A stretch of DNA of 64,000 nucleotides from an uncultured Oleiphilus sp. GTDB lineage: Bacteria > Pseudomonadota > Gammaproteobacteria > Pseudomonadales > Oleiphilaceae. A program made the position numbers and the translations under genes. The notes beneath the pieces are model-generated. The model ran no database searches. It had not been told where the DNA came from and worked only from the letters and a program-made list of their open reading frames with translations. Below are positions 46,076 through 55,097 of this stretch, piece by piece. The stretch covers positions 1-64,000 of the forward strand of contig CAJWBE010000021.1 in the NCBI GenBank assembly GCA_913020045.1. Reading direction: 5' to 3'. How positions within the stretch are numbered: the first letter of the stretch is position 1; the number at the start of each line of letters is the position of its first letter.

Positions 46076-47416
46076 TTAACGCGTTGACGTGAACTTCAAT
46101 TGTTGTGCGGCAATAGGCCTATCCAGCACCTTTAAACCGTCATAAACGAGTTCACCGTTGACCCAAGTCGCACAGATTTTTGAGCAGAAATCAACGCCAT
46201 CAAAAGGCGTCCATTGGCAACGATAAAGTGAATTTTCGTTTGAGACTTTGGTCATTTGATTTGGGTCGACCAACACCAAATCTGCATAATAGCCTTCTCG
46301 AATAAAGCCCCGTTCCTCCACGCCATATCGAGTTGCAGGGTTGTGTGAGACTTTCTCTACAACCTGCTCTATCGAAAGTCTTTGATGCCGAACGTGCTCT
46401 AGCACACTGAGCAACGCATGTTGAACGAGGGGAAGGCCTGCCGGCGCCTCCATATATGACGTACACTTTTCCGCACGGGTATGTGGCGCATGATCAGTCG
46501 CTATAATATCGATTTGGTTGGTGCTTAGAGCTCGAATCAGCGCATCTCGATCGCTTTGTTTTTTTATCGCTGGGTTACATTTAATAAGATTACCTTGCGC
46601 CTCATAATCCTGGTCACTAAACCAAAGATGATGCACGCAAGCTTCAGCCGTGATGCGCTTGTCTTGGACAGGCCCCGACTCAAACAAGCTAAGCTCTTTT
46701 GCCGTGGTGATATGTAAAACATTTAGCTCGCTCCCGTATTTCTTGGCCAAACCAACCGCATAGGAAGAAGAGGCGTAACAGGCTTCATCATCACGAATAA
46801 TAGGGTGATCGTGTATCGTAATTTTACGACCTAACCTCCGTAGTTCCTTCAAATTCTGCTCCATGATCGGACCAGCTTCACAATGCGTGGCAATCAATAC
46901 CGGGCTTTCCCTAAAGATTGCTTCTAGAGCGGCAGGTCTCTCAACCAAAAGGCTTCCGGTTGAGGCGCCCATAAATATCTTAACGCCACATATATTTGCG
47001 GGATCAAGCGCCTTGATTTGATCCAAGTTATCTTCCGTTGCTCCAAGATAAAACGAATAGTTTGCAACGGAATCACGAGATGCTATCGCAAACTTTTCAT
47101 CTAGTGCCTGAATTCTCGTTGTGGCGGGATTAACGTTAGGCATCTCCATATAGCTTGTAATACCGCCCGCTACCGCCGCACGAGATTCCGATGCGATAGA
47201 TCCCTTATGCGTCAATCCCGGTTCACGAAAATGTACTTGGTCGTCGATCATTCCTGGTATTAACCAGCGTCCTTTTGCCTCGACGACATTATCCTCAGGT
47301 TTTGCCTGAATCGAATTTGCGATCAGTTCAATTCGCTGATTTTCAATTCGAACATCGACCTCGCGAATCTTACCCTCGTTAACGACAGCGGCTTGCTTAA
47401 ATACTGTGCTTGGCAT
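46076..47416 (-). CDS. pyrC: Dihydroorotase-like enzyme, altered metal site
   Basis: 446 residues of the class I dihydroorotase/amidohydrolase type. The usual HxH metal pair reads QVH here (Gln60, His62 in DDQVHFREPG); the bridging Lys146 (GVKIFMG), His178, His235 and Asp308 are kept. The enzyme closes carbamoyl-aspartate to dihydroorotate in pyrimidine synthesis. The missing first His suggests a changed or single-metal centre. Zur-linked PyrC copies are known. Activity itself is not shown by sequence. Confidence 0.85.
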   Translation of the reverse strand: MPSTVFKQAAVVNEGKIREVDVRIENQRIELIANSIQAKPEDNVVEAKGRWLIPGMIDDQVHFREPGLTHKGSIASESRAAVAGGITSYMEMPNVNPATTRIQALDEKFAIASRDSVANYSFYLGATEDNLDQIKALDPANICGVKIFMGASTGSLLVERPAALEAIFRESPVLIATHCEAGPIMEQNLKELRRLGRKITIHDHPIIRDDEACYASSSYAVGLAKKYGSELNVLHITTAKELSLFESGPVQDKRITAEACVHHLWFSDQDYEAQGNLIKCNPAIKKQSDRDALIRALSTNQIDIIATDHAPHTRAEKCTSYMEAPAGLPLVQHALLSVLEHVRHQRLSIEQVVEKVSHNPATRYGVEERGFIREGYYADLVLVDPNQMTKVSNENSLYRCQWTPFDGVDFCSKICATWVNGELVYDGLKVLDRPIAAQQLKFTSTR

Positions 47417-47436
47417 TAGTTCAATACTCTCTCTTA

Positions 47437-47856
47437 TTAACCACTGTCACCAATAACACGGACCTGGCTTTCTACTTGGTCGACTTGTAAATAAAAACAA
47501 TCAGGTCGATGAGTATGGCAAGCCGCCCCAGCCTGATTCACAAGGCAGAGCACACTATCGCCATCGCAATCAAAGTACATAGACACTAACTCTTGCGTAT
47601 GCCCACTGGTTTCACCCTTAATCCACAGGGCTTGCCGACTTCTCGACCAATATGTCACGCGCCCCCCATCAATCGTTTGGGCCAAAGACTCTCTGTTCAT
47701 CCAAGCCATCATCAAAACCTTCTTACTCACCGCGTCTTGCGTTATCACGGGAATTAAACCTGAGTCGTTGAATGACAGGTTTTCAATCACCTCGTGTAAA
47801 GCTAAGCTCTCGCCATCAGACTTGTTTTCTAGCGAATGGAAAAACTCACGATACAC
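47437..47856 (-). CDS. hisI: Phosphoribosyl-AMP cyclohydrolase (HisI) paralogue
   Basis: 139 residues, HisI only (no HisE fusion). The core VTYWSRSRQALWIKGETSG and the metal segment FDCDGDSVLCLV...ACHTHRPDCFY carry the Asp and three Cys ligands seen in zinc- and magnesium-dependent HisI. It opens the purine ring in histidine synthesis. It is the first gene of the zinc operon, 33 bp downstream of a Zur-like box. Zur-linked HisI copies are known from other Proteobacteria. Confidence 0.9.
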   Translation of the reverse strand: MYREFFHSLENKSDGESLALHEVIENLSFNDSGLIPVITQDAVSKKVLMMAWMNRESLAQTIDGGRVTYWSRSRQALWIKGETSGHTQELVSMYFDCDGDSVLCLVNQAGAACHTHRPDCFYLQVDQVESQVRVIGDSG

Positions 47857-47888
47857 CTTACTTACCTCCTACCGACGAACACTAAAAT

Positions 47889-47906
47889 GATATGATATAT
47901 TATATC
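47889..47906. promoter_or_regulatory. Zur-like box before hisI paralogue operon
   Basis: GATATGATATATTATATC (imperfect 18-bp palindrome); its 13-bp core, read on the minus strand, is GATATAATATATC, identical to the znuA/znuC box. It lies 33 bp upstream of the hisI-like start. Confidence 0.8.
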
Positions 47907-47970
47907 TTTAAATATCTAAATTGGAGTAACAAAAGCCCATATAAACTATTAATTCACTTTCCCAAAGCGC

Positions 47971-48993
47971 CTAAAACAAAGGATGTCCTGCACTAATCGC
48001 CGACGCAACACGATAAAAACTCCAGCCCAATACAATCAGCACAACACCCCCAAAAAGGCGTACGCAGTGACTAATATAATCATGTAAACGCCCACCGCTT
48101 TGATCTGATGCCGCTAGAAATCGCTCTAACCAAGCCCGCGCGTATAGCGTGACGACGGCAATCACACTCACCGACAAGCCCGTCCCGAGACCCATCATCA
48201 GTGTTGCAATCACACCATAAGAATACACACCAACCAAGTGCGCATAAATCAGCACGACAATGGCCCCTGAACACGGACGAAACCCCATCGAGAAAATAAC
48301 AGCCAGTGTTTGCAATTTTGATTCATGCTGGTCAGGGACGTGAGTATGAGAACAACCACAATTGGAGCTATGACTGTGGCTGGACTCCGAATGATCATCG
48401 TGATTGTGATTGTGATGGCCATGTTCATGACCGATATGAAGAAGATGTTCCCTTTGCCCATTTGAACGACTTGATTTAATCATGCGCCTAATGGAACCGA
48501 CCACCAACATAAAACCTAACAGGCTAACCAGAACATAACTTACCAGCGCCATATCATTCCCATAATTGTGCACCTCAGACAGTTTAAAACTGAGCACTCT
48601 CGCTAAAACGCTGACCAGAATTATTGCAATTACTGACTGAAGAATGGCAGCAGAGAAGGAAATAAAAATACCTTTCCAAGCAGTTTCTTTGCTGGTCCCA
48701 AGGTAGGTAACGATCACAGCTTTGCCATGGCCAGGACCTATCGCATGGAATACTCCATAGCCAAAACTTAAAGCAATCAGCGCACCTCCATATCGAACCG
48801 CATCCTCAGAGACCGCACCTATATGACTCGCCAACATCGCATGAAGCGATTTTTGCCATTCAATCGTCGTTGAAACGAACGCCGCCCACTCGCGATAAAC
48901 CATCGCCACCAAAAGAATGACCGAGGCCAGTATCACAACTCTTGCTAGTATCGTTTTATAAGATGTTTGAACTGAGATAGTCACCAATTTCAC
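47971..48993 (-). CDS. NicO/RcnA-type metal transporter
   Basis: 340 residues from a GTG, with six to seven membrane helices. The HAIGPGHGKAV motif (near 82) and MGFRPCSGAIVVLIYA mark the NicO family. A long His-rich cytosolic loop (about 188-225; HEHGHHNHNHDDH) would hold metal. In zinc islands NicO members occur with DUF1007 and are proposed to move zinc or cobalt. Direction of transport is not known from sequence. Confidence 0.9.
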   Translation of the reverse strand: MKLVTISVQTSYKTILARVVILASVILLVAMVYREWAAFVSTTIEWQKSLHAMLASHIGAVSEDAVRYGGALIALSFGYGVFHAIGPGHGKAVIVTYLGTSKETAWKGIFISFSAAILQSVIAIILVSVLARVLSFKLSEVHNYGNDMALVSYVLVSLLGFMLVVGSIRRMIKSSRSNGQREHLLHIGHEHGHHNHNHDDHSESSHSHSSNCGCSHTHVPDQHESKLQTLAVIFSMGFRPCSGAIVVLIYAHLVGVYSYGVIATLMMGLGTGLSVSVIAVVTLYARAWLERFLAASDQSGGRLHDYISHCVRLFGGVVLIVLGWSFYRVASAISAGHPLF

Positions 48994-49046
48994 GCCATTT
49001 ACTCTTCATAAGTTGACCGTAATCTTTGTCTGAAAGCTCGTTACGA

Positions 49047-49712
49047 CTAAATACAATTAATGAACGCCGTTTCGGCAAAGCTCATCCCTAATCCGTCTGT
49101 TTGCTTTTGTGTTCGATCAAGGCTTTGCGCATACTCGACGATCTCATCAGAAGGCTCAGGAAACTCAAGCGTTTTAGAGCACTCAGTCGCGTTGCCGCCG
49201 ATAATCTCGATATTATTCTCTGTCGCATGATTCATCGCGACGTAGTATGTCGGGTCAAAGACCTGAAATGCTAAAGTCTTGTTTTCAATACTGGTTTCAA
49301 GCTTTATTCCGAAAGTCATCTCCAATACTAGGGTTAGCTCTTCGCTCCCATCTTCTTTCTTTGTGAAGAGTTGATAGGTTTCTGGTACACCGAGCTCGAT
49401 TGGGTAATCATTCAGTTTAAGCTTTGAAAAGTATTGATAAGACTCCAAATTCCTAATCATATCTGCTGCCGCTGCGGGCAAACCTAGCTGTTCACTACCA
49501 AACTCATTAAGCAAGTCAGCATGCATCATAAGAGAGTAATAAAGATCAAACTCCCACCGTTGTTTAACTTGCACCAACCGCGCATTTTCGTCCAAAACAA
49601 AACGGGTGTTTAGATCAATCCAGTTATGAGGATGTGCTTGACTCAAAGAGCTCATTCCCATCGATAGAAAAACGAAGAAAAGAACTTTCCGTACTTTTTT
49701 AGATAATGGCAT
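49047..49712 (-). CDS. DUF1007 family secreted protein
   Basis: 221 residues from the ATG at 49712, inside the last codons of zur; a longer start is rejected. A signal peptide ends at SQA|HPHNW, placing an HPHNWID metal-binding-type N-terminus on the mature protein. The rest follows the DUF1007 pattern (RLVQVKQRWEFDLYYSLMM). It is nearly always paired with a NicO transporter, so it is probably its periplasmic partner. Confidence 0.88.
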   Translation of the reverse strand: MPLSKKVRKVLFFVFLSMGMSSLSQAHPHNWIDLNTRFVLDENARLVQVKQRWEFDLYYSLMMHADLLNEFGSEQLGLPAAAADMIRNLESYQYFSKLKLNDYPIELGVPETYQLFTKKEDGSEELTLVLEMTFGIKLETSIENKTLAFQVFDPTYYVAMNHATENNIEIIGGNATECSKTLEFPEPSDEIVEYAQSLDRTQKQTDGLGMSFAETAFINCI

Positions 49713-50217
49713 TGGCACAATCATCACAAACACAGGTGATTTCTAACTGGGGGCTAACAAGCTGAAAACCCGCTGATTCAACATCTTGCCTTAGCTCTTC
49801 TTCGGATAATTTTCCTAAACTGATTTCCTTAACGCGTTGGCAGCTCCCGCAGATTAAAAATTGTGAAACCTCATGTTTATGATCACAACCGATGTGTGTG
49901 CAAGCCACATATTTGTTTGCCAAATGGAGTCTATGAGCAAGTTGTTGCACTTGTAGAAAGTCTAAGATTCTATAAACAGACATTGCTGGAATTACTTCGT
50001 TGAATTCAGCCTTACACAAATCAACGAGTTCGTAGGCTGACATTGCTTTATCCGAAATCAACAAACCCGACAAAACCAACTTCCGTTTGACGGTCAATCG
50101 AACACCGTTTTCATTGCACTTTCGTTCGGCGTACTCAACTTTACTCAGTACACCGGACAATTTGCTCGTGACCGCCTTAGACTCATTCAAGCAATCTACA
50201 GACATATTGTTAGCCAC
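49699..50217 (-). CDS. zur: Fur-family regulator Zur
   Basis: 172 residues from a GTG overlapping the DUF1826 stop (TAGTG); an ATG four codons later is an alternative. A winged-helix domain (about 30-90, VKRKLVLSGLLISDKAMSAYELVDL) is followed by a dimer domain with HIGCDHKHEV, ICGSCQRV and C-terminal CVCDDC, giving the structural CxxC pairs of Zur. It should bind the GATAT palindromes of this island and repress when zinc is ample. Confidence 0.92.
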   Translation of the reverse strand: MANNMSVDCLNESKAVTSKLSGVLSKVEYAERKCNENGVRLTVKRKLVLSGLLISDKAMSAYELVDLCKAEFNEVIPAMSVYRILDFLQVQQLAHRLHLANKYVACTHIGCDHKHEVSQFLICGSCQRVKEISLGKLSEEELRQDVESAGFQLVSPQLEITCVCDDCANAII

Positions 50218-50891
50218 TAGCCTATAAAGTCGAGGGTTAGCAATAGTCTTTTTTCCCCCGATTTCAAGGCAGGCGAGCGATGCACTAGTCCTGCATTCTC
50301 GTTTCCTTCCCAGAGCTCCCCTTTCAACAGCGCAACATCACCAGCTTTCATCTGGCGAATAGCAGAGGAACTAGGGTATATTCCGGATTCGTCATCATTC
50401 AAGCCCCCGCTCCCGTGCCCCAACTTAGACCTATCAACGACGTTATGAGGAAGCCATTCCGTTCCTGAGTTATAAAAAGTCGTCACTAAGCGACACGGCA
50501 CTCTATCGACATGAAATTTAGGGCACATTGCATGCCCAAGCATCGTCAACCTTAAGCCTGCTCTCTTCAAGTCGAACAAACAGCAAAACATTGCGACCAG
50601 TTCGGCGATCTCAAGGCTTAACGTATTTACGTTCTCAAAACCATCCAACTTTTCAAGTAAAAAGGACAACGCTGAATCAGGCGTTACACTCCCTTCCACG
50701 TTAAGCGACTGAGCTTTGTCAAACAGTTCCTCAACAGAGGAATACAAATCATGATTAAGCTCTCGCTCCCAAATAACCATGTTGTAAGCCGGATCATAAA
50801 TATCTGCCAGAACCTTTGGATATGGAGACTCCGAAGAAGTCCGGTGATGCAACAATACCTCCGCCCCTAACTCACTCGTGTTAGCTGTCAT
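50217..50891 (-). CDS. DUF1826 protein
   Basis: 224 residues from the ATG at 50891 (GGGGG just upstream); an ATG six codons earlier is possible. Segments LRLTMLGHAMCPKFHVDRVPCRLVTTFYNSGTEWL and a C-terminal LLLTLDFIG define DUF1826, with a Cys/His set (CPKFHVD...C...H) that may bind metal. The family has a 2-oxoglutarate-oxygenase-like outline. It is a known member of Zur-linked clusters with no proven function. Confidence 0.82.
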   Translation of the reverse strand: MTANTSELGAEVLLHHRTSSESPYPKVLADIYDPAYNMVIWERELNHDLYSSVEELFDKAQSLNVEGSVTPDSALSFLLEKLDGFENVNTLSLEIAELVAMFCCLFDLKRAGLRLTMLGHAMCPKFHVDRVPCRLVTTFYNSGTEWLPHNVVDRSKLGHGSGGLNDDESGIYPSSSAIRQMKAGDVALLKGELWEGNENAGLVHRSPALKSGEKRLLLTLDFIG

Positions 50892-50925
50892 TTTTCCCCC
50901 TGACGACATGGAATCGTTTCATAAG

Positions 50926-52125
50926 TCACGCGCTTTCCGTAAATGCGGGAAATGGGTCAGCCAAAGAAAGCCAGTATTCCTTTCCTTTAAGAACATCTTC
51001 TTCAGATAGCAAACAGTCATTGAGAGCATTCGTCATGGCCTCCTGATCTACGCCCTGACCTATAAACACGAGTTCCTGACGCATGTCTCCGAATGGCTCA
51101 ACCCAAGTTTTCCCTATTGACTCCAAGTAGTCTGCATCGGTGGGCCAATCGGCTTTCGGGACAGCCTTCCAAAACATACCTGCAAAACCATAACGAGCAA
51201 TACCACCCGCTTGACTCCACTGCCCTGCAAATTCAAAACGCGACGCCAACCAGAAATAGCCTTTAGATCTAATCAGCTTCCCAAACTTTTGCAGGTCATT
51301 AAGAAAATCATAAAACTTTTGAGGATGGAACGGACGACGAGCAATATAGCTAAAACTACTAATTCCATACTCTTCCGTTTCCGGCACATGCTCACCGCGC
51401 ATCTCTTTGAGCCATCCCGGCGCTTGCTGGGCCCTCTCAAAATCAAACAGCCCTGTATTAAGTACGTCTTCAATCCCTACCTTTCCATGCGAAATGGGAA
51501 TAATTCGTGCCTCGGTATTAAGGCTTCCTAAAATCGCCTTTAGTCTCGCGATATCAGACTCCTCAACCAAGTCTGATTTACTGATCAACAAAACGTCAGC
51601 AAATTCTATTTGATCGACCAGTAAGTCGGCCACACTGCGCTCATCCTCTTCACCCAACGACTCTTCTGTTTCCTGGAGATACTTCGCTTCGTCATAGTCC
51701 TTCAGGAAGTTAACCCCGTCGACAACCGTGACCAATGTATCGAGTTTGGCAACATCAGATAGCGAAACCCCATTTTCATCCGCAAACGTAAAGGTTTCTG
51801 CTACAGGCAATGGTTCAGAAATTCCTGTCGACTCAATAACCAAGCAATCAAACCGACCTTCCTTCGCCAGCTTATTAACCTCTAAGAGCAAGTCTTCTCT
51901 CAAAGTGCAGCAAATACAGCCATTGCTCATTTCGATTAGCTTCTCTTCCTTATGACTTAATTCCACCTCACTTTTAACCATGGCTGCATCAATATTTATT
52001 TCGCTCATATCATTAACAATAACAGCAACTTTCCTGCCTTGACGATTGTTGAGGATATGACTTAGCACCGTTGTCTTCCCCGCACCAAGAAAGCCAGAAA
52101 GAACGGTTACGGGTAGTCGATTCAT
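50926..52125 (-). CDS. COG0523 GTPase, ZigA/YciC type
   Basis: 399 residues. G1 [11 protein letters not shown] (near 11-19), the metal-site CICCTLRED (near 72-75) and G4-like SKSD segments are intact. The C-terminal CobW domain has [18 protein letters not shown], the pattern of YciC/ZigA zinc metallochaperones. It probably hands zinc to a client under limitation. It starts 61 bp after a Zur-like box and leads the DUF1826-zur-DUF1007-nicO run. Confidence 0.92.
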   Translation of the reverse strand: MNRLPVTVLSGFLGAGKTTVLSHILNNRQGRKVAVIVNDMSEINIDAAMVKSEVELSHKEEKLIEMSNGCICCTLREDLLLEVNKLAKEGRFDCLVIESTGISEPLPVAETFTFADENGVSLSDVAKLDTLVTVVDGVNFLKDYDEAKYLQETEESLGEEDERSVADLLVDQIEFADVLLISKSDLVEESDIARLKAILGSLNTEARIIPISHGKVGIEDVLNTGLFDFERAQQAPGWLKEMRGEHVPETEEYGISSFSYIARRPFHPQKFYDFLNDLQKFGKLIRSKGYFWLASRFEFAGQWSQAGGIARYGFAGMFWKAVPKADWPTDADYLESIGKTWVEPFGDMRQELVFIGQGVDQEAMTNALNDCLLSEEDVLKGKEYWLSLADPFPAFTESA

Positions 52126-52185
52126 AAAACGAAAACTCCAACAAAAAGAAGAACGGCATTATGGGCCGCCGAACAATATCAAAAA

Positions 52186-52203
52186 GATATGTTATATCAT
52201 ATC
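52186..52203. promoter_or_regulatory. Zur-like box before COG0523 gene
   Basis: GATATGTTATATCATATC, a palindrome with two mismatched pairs, differs from the other two boxes by one base in the core. It lies 61 bp upstream of the 52125 start. Confidence 0.78.
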
Positions 52204-52270
52204 TATTTTAATTCAAAACAATATCTAAAAATATTTATTGAAGGCACGCCATAAGCAAAAAAGCTAATTC

Positions 52271-53278
52271 TTAGCCCAAGATACAACCTGTCAATTGAAG
52301 CTCAAAACTTTCATCAAGCACTTGCGAAATAACCTCGATACGGCTTTCAGCGCATTCATCAAGCTCAAATTCTGTCAATGCATCAGCAGTAAGGTTATAA
52401 CCAAAGACTCCCTCTTGTGTAATAAAGACCCCCTTCATCCTTTCAACGCTTAACCCATTTAACAGAACAAGCAACTTATTACGGTCGAAAACTTTATTTG
52501 CTGAAAAACGCCAACCTACGCTTTGATAACCCTCTCCTTGATTAGCCGCCTTGATAAAGCCTTCTTCGGGAAGCTCTTTTTCGGAAGCAAGCACCCTTTC
52601 CCGCTGCATACTGTGCTGGTGCCCGTGCGACGCTTTCTCTTCGAACATAGAGTTTCCAGCCAGCATGCCAATGTCTATTTCTCCATACTCGGCAAATGCT
52701 ACTGGTACATCAGATCGGTTAACTTGCTCTACGTATGAAACTAAGGCGTCTTTGTCGCCACTTTGATACAAATCCTGTTTATTCCCAATAACGATATCCG
52801 CTATCGCTATTTGCTGATTAAAGGTTTGATGCTGTGTGTACTTGCTATCCCTTAGTTTTCTGGCATCAACTAACGTAAGCGTTTTCTGCAAACAGATTAT
52901 CTGTTTATAAATATCCGAGGTCAGGACCTCTAACACTTCAACCGGGTGCCCCAGCCCCGTCGGCTCTATAAGCAAACGATCAGGTTTCGATCTAACCAAT
53001 AGCTGGTTCAACGCAATTTGCATGGGCAACCCTGCTGCACAACACATACAGCCACCTGGAACCTCCCTTATAAAAACACCCTGCTCCTGCGAGTGCTGAC
53101 CGGAAAACAAGCTTCCATCCACGCCAATTTCGCCAAACTCGTTTACCAACACAGCCCAGCGCTCAGTTGCTGGTTTAGAATTCAGCATTTTTAGAATTGC
53201 TGACGTTTTTCCCACACCCAAAAATCCAGAAATAATATTTGTCGGAACAGCTTTTATCTCTTCTACCTTACCTGACAT
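52271..53278 (-). CDS. COG0523 GTPase, YeiR-like
   Basis: 335 residues. Walker A GFLGVGKTSAILKML, metal-site GGCMCCAAGLPM and a TLVDARKL switch are present. A His-rich insert ASHGHQHSMQRE (near 214) and a short CobW C-terminal domain follow. It is a second metallochaperone distinct from the first by domain type. It lies 57 bp after znuB on the same strand, so it probably belongs to the znuCB transcript. Client unknown. Confidence 0.9.
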   Translation of the reverse strand: MSGKVEEIKAVPTNIISGFLGVGKTSAILKMLNSKPATERWAVLVNEFGEIGVDGSLFSGQHSQEQGVFIREVPGGCMCCAAGLPMQIALNQLLVRSKPDRLLIEPTGLGHPVEVLEVLTSDIYKQIICLQKTLTLVDARKLRDSKYTQHQTFNQQIAIADIVIGNKQDLYQSGDKDALVSYVEQVNRSDVPVAFAEYGEIDIGMLAGNSMFEEKASHGHQHSMQRERVLASEKELPEEGFIKAANQGEGYQSVGWRFSANKVFDRNKLLVLLNGLSVERMKGVFITQEGVFGYNLTADALTEFELDECAESRIEVISQVLDESFELQLTGCILG

Positions 53279-53335
53279 TAACTAACCTTCCCTATCAATC
53301 ACACTTGTATTTTTCACCCTATATCAACGACCTTT

Positions 53336-54169
53336 CTATAGAGATAACTCATCACGCTTCAACAACTTGCGCAAAGAAACCGAGCGAATCAGCCTTGTCA
53401 TTAGATTGGTCATAACAAACAAAAATGCACTAACACAGACGATGGTGGGACCTGTCGGCGTGTCAAACACATATGAAGCTCTCAACCCTGTTAAGCTGGC
53501 TACCACTGCAAGGCAAGCAGATACGACAGCCATTATTTCGGGTGTGCGGCTAAACGGGCGAGCAGTCGCAGCCGGAACAATTAACATCGCTGCAATAAGC
53601 AAGACACCAACCACTTTAATCGCAACAGCAACTACAATCGCTAACGAGACCGTTAGAATAAACTGCTCTCGCTTAGGGTTGAAACCGCTTGCCAGAGCTA
53701 AGTCTGGGTTAAGTGTCGAGAGTAATAATCCTGACCAACGCCAAGCCACTAAGGCCACAACAACCAGCGCGCCCCCCCAAATCACCATCAGGTCAGTTCT
53801 CCCGACTGCCAAAATATCACCAAATAAATAGGACATTAAATCAATACGAACACCTGATAGGAAAGATACCGCAACTAAACCCACTGCTAGCGAGGAGTGG
53901 GACACTACGCCGAGCAAAGTGTCCATGGCGAAACCTTTGCCGTTTAAAGAAGACACTGTCATCGCCATCAGGAAGCAAACCCCTAAGACGCTGACAAACA
54001 ATGGCGCTGACAGAGTTAAAGAAAGCGCAATCCCTAACACAGCAGCATGAGCCGTTGCGTCCCCAAAATACGCCATACGGCGCCAAATAACGAAGCACCC
54101 TAACGGTGCCGCCGCTAGTGCTACGCCAACGCTTGCGAAAGCTGCACGCACCAAAAAGTCATCAAACAT
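53336..54169 (-). CDS. znuB: Zinc ABC transporter permease ZnuB
   Basis: 277 residues from the ATG at 54169 (MFDDFL...), which overlaps the znuC stop; a longer frame is rejected. Eight or so membrane helices carry the family segments RRMAYFGDATAHAAVLG, VVGVLLIAAMLIVPAATA and the C-terminal FDTPTGPTIV. It forms the membrane channel of the high-affinity zinc importer with ZnuC and ZnuA. Confidence 0.93.
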   Translation of the reverse strand: MFDDFLVRAAFASVGVALAAAPLGCFVIWRRMAYFGDATAHAAVLGIALSLTLSAPLFVSVLGVCFLMAMTVSSLNGKGFAMDTLLGVVSHSSLAVGLVAVSFLSGVRIDLMSYLFGDILAVGRTDLMVIWGGALVVVALVAWRWSGLLLSTLNPDLALASGFNPKREQFILTVSLAIVVAVAIKVVGVLLIAAMLIVPAATARPFSRTPEIMAVVSACLAVVASLTGLRASYVFDTPTGPTIVCVSAFLFVMTNLMTRLIRSVSLRKLLKRDELSL

Positions 54170-54908
54170 GGTCAAGGCCTCGTTCGTTCGACCCACACTG
54201 GTGGTCATGGTGATTCTGATGTAAATAGAGCGCAGCTTCGTCCTTGTCTAACCCAAACAACGCGCGATACTCTGGCGATATTCCCACTACTTCGGGTTCA
54301 CCTTGGCAACAGATATGGCCATTTAAGCAAATGACACGATCAGTTTGTCGCATGACCACATGAAGCTCATGACTTATCATTACTACGCCACATCCCAATT
54401 TTTTACGCACTTCTCCGATTTGCCGGTAAAAGTCAGCAGCACCACGATGGTCCAAGCCCTGTGTCGCTTCATCTAGCAGCAATAGATTTGGGGAGCCGAG
54501 CAATGCCCTAGCAAGTAACACGCGTTGAAACTGCCCACCGGACAAATCCATTACTTGTTGTTTATCCAAGTCTGGCACACCTGCATGCGTCAATGCCTCA
54601 GTAACTTCTTCGGGGGGATGTCCACCCGGCAAGTTCATAAATCGCTTAACGGTCATGGGGAGTGTTTCGTCGATATGCAGCTTCTGAGGAACATATCCTA
54701 CTTTCAAATCAGAGGCCTTACTCAACTTGCCAGAGCTAGGCTGAATAGCGCCAATCAAGGCCTTAAACAGTGTTGTCTTCCCGGAACCGTTGGGACCAAT
54801 AACTGTTACGATTTCCCCCACCCCAACTGACATCGTAATATCATGCAGCACCCTACGTTTTCCATAGAGAACAGACAACGACTCGCATTCAATCAACTTT
54901 TTACTCAA
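54162..54908 (-). CDS. znuC: Zinc ABC transporter ATPase ZnuC
   Basis: 248 residues with Walker A GPNGSGKTT (near 38), Q-loop, signature LSGGQFQRV (near 130), Walker B LLLLDEATQG and H-loop MISHELH. The C-terminus is His-rich (HQNHHDHQCG), as often seen in zinc-transporter ATPases. Divergent from znuA across a Zur-like box. Confidence 0.95.
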   Translation of the reverse strand: MSKKLIECESLSVLYGKRRVLHDITMSVGVGEIVTVIGPNGSGKTTLFKALIGAIQPSSGKLSKASDLKVGYVPQKLHIDETLPMTVKRFMNLPGGHPPEEVTEALTHAGVPDLDKQQVMDLSGGQFQRVLLARALLGSPNLLLLDEATQGLDHRGAADFYRQIGEVRKKLGCGVVMISHELHVVMRQTDRVICLNGHICCQGEPEVVGISPEYRALFGLDKDEAALYLHQNHHDHQCGSNERGLDHV

Positions 54909-54998
54909 TGACCACCTCTAACCTACTTGCCTTTAAAAACACCACGTACTTGCCATGCGAGTGATTTTGATTTGCATAGTTCAAAAAACAACAGTTTT

Positions 54999-55011
54999 GA
55001 TATAATATATC
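54999..55011. promoter_or_regulatory. Zur-like box between znuC and znuA
   Basis: GATATAATATATC, matching its own reverse complement at 12 of 13 positions and identical to the core before the hisI paralogue. It sits 90 bp from each of the divergent zinc-uptake genes and could repress both. Confidence 0.82.
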
Positions 55012-55097
55012 TTTTTATTCATCTAGCAAATATCCACAGTTATAAAATGAACTGTTTTTTTCATCATTTAAGCTTCCATAAACTCACGGAGAACCCA

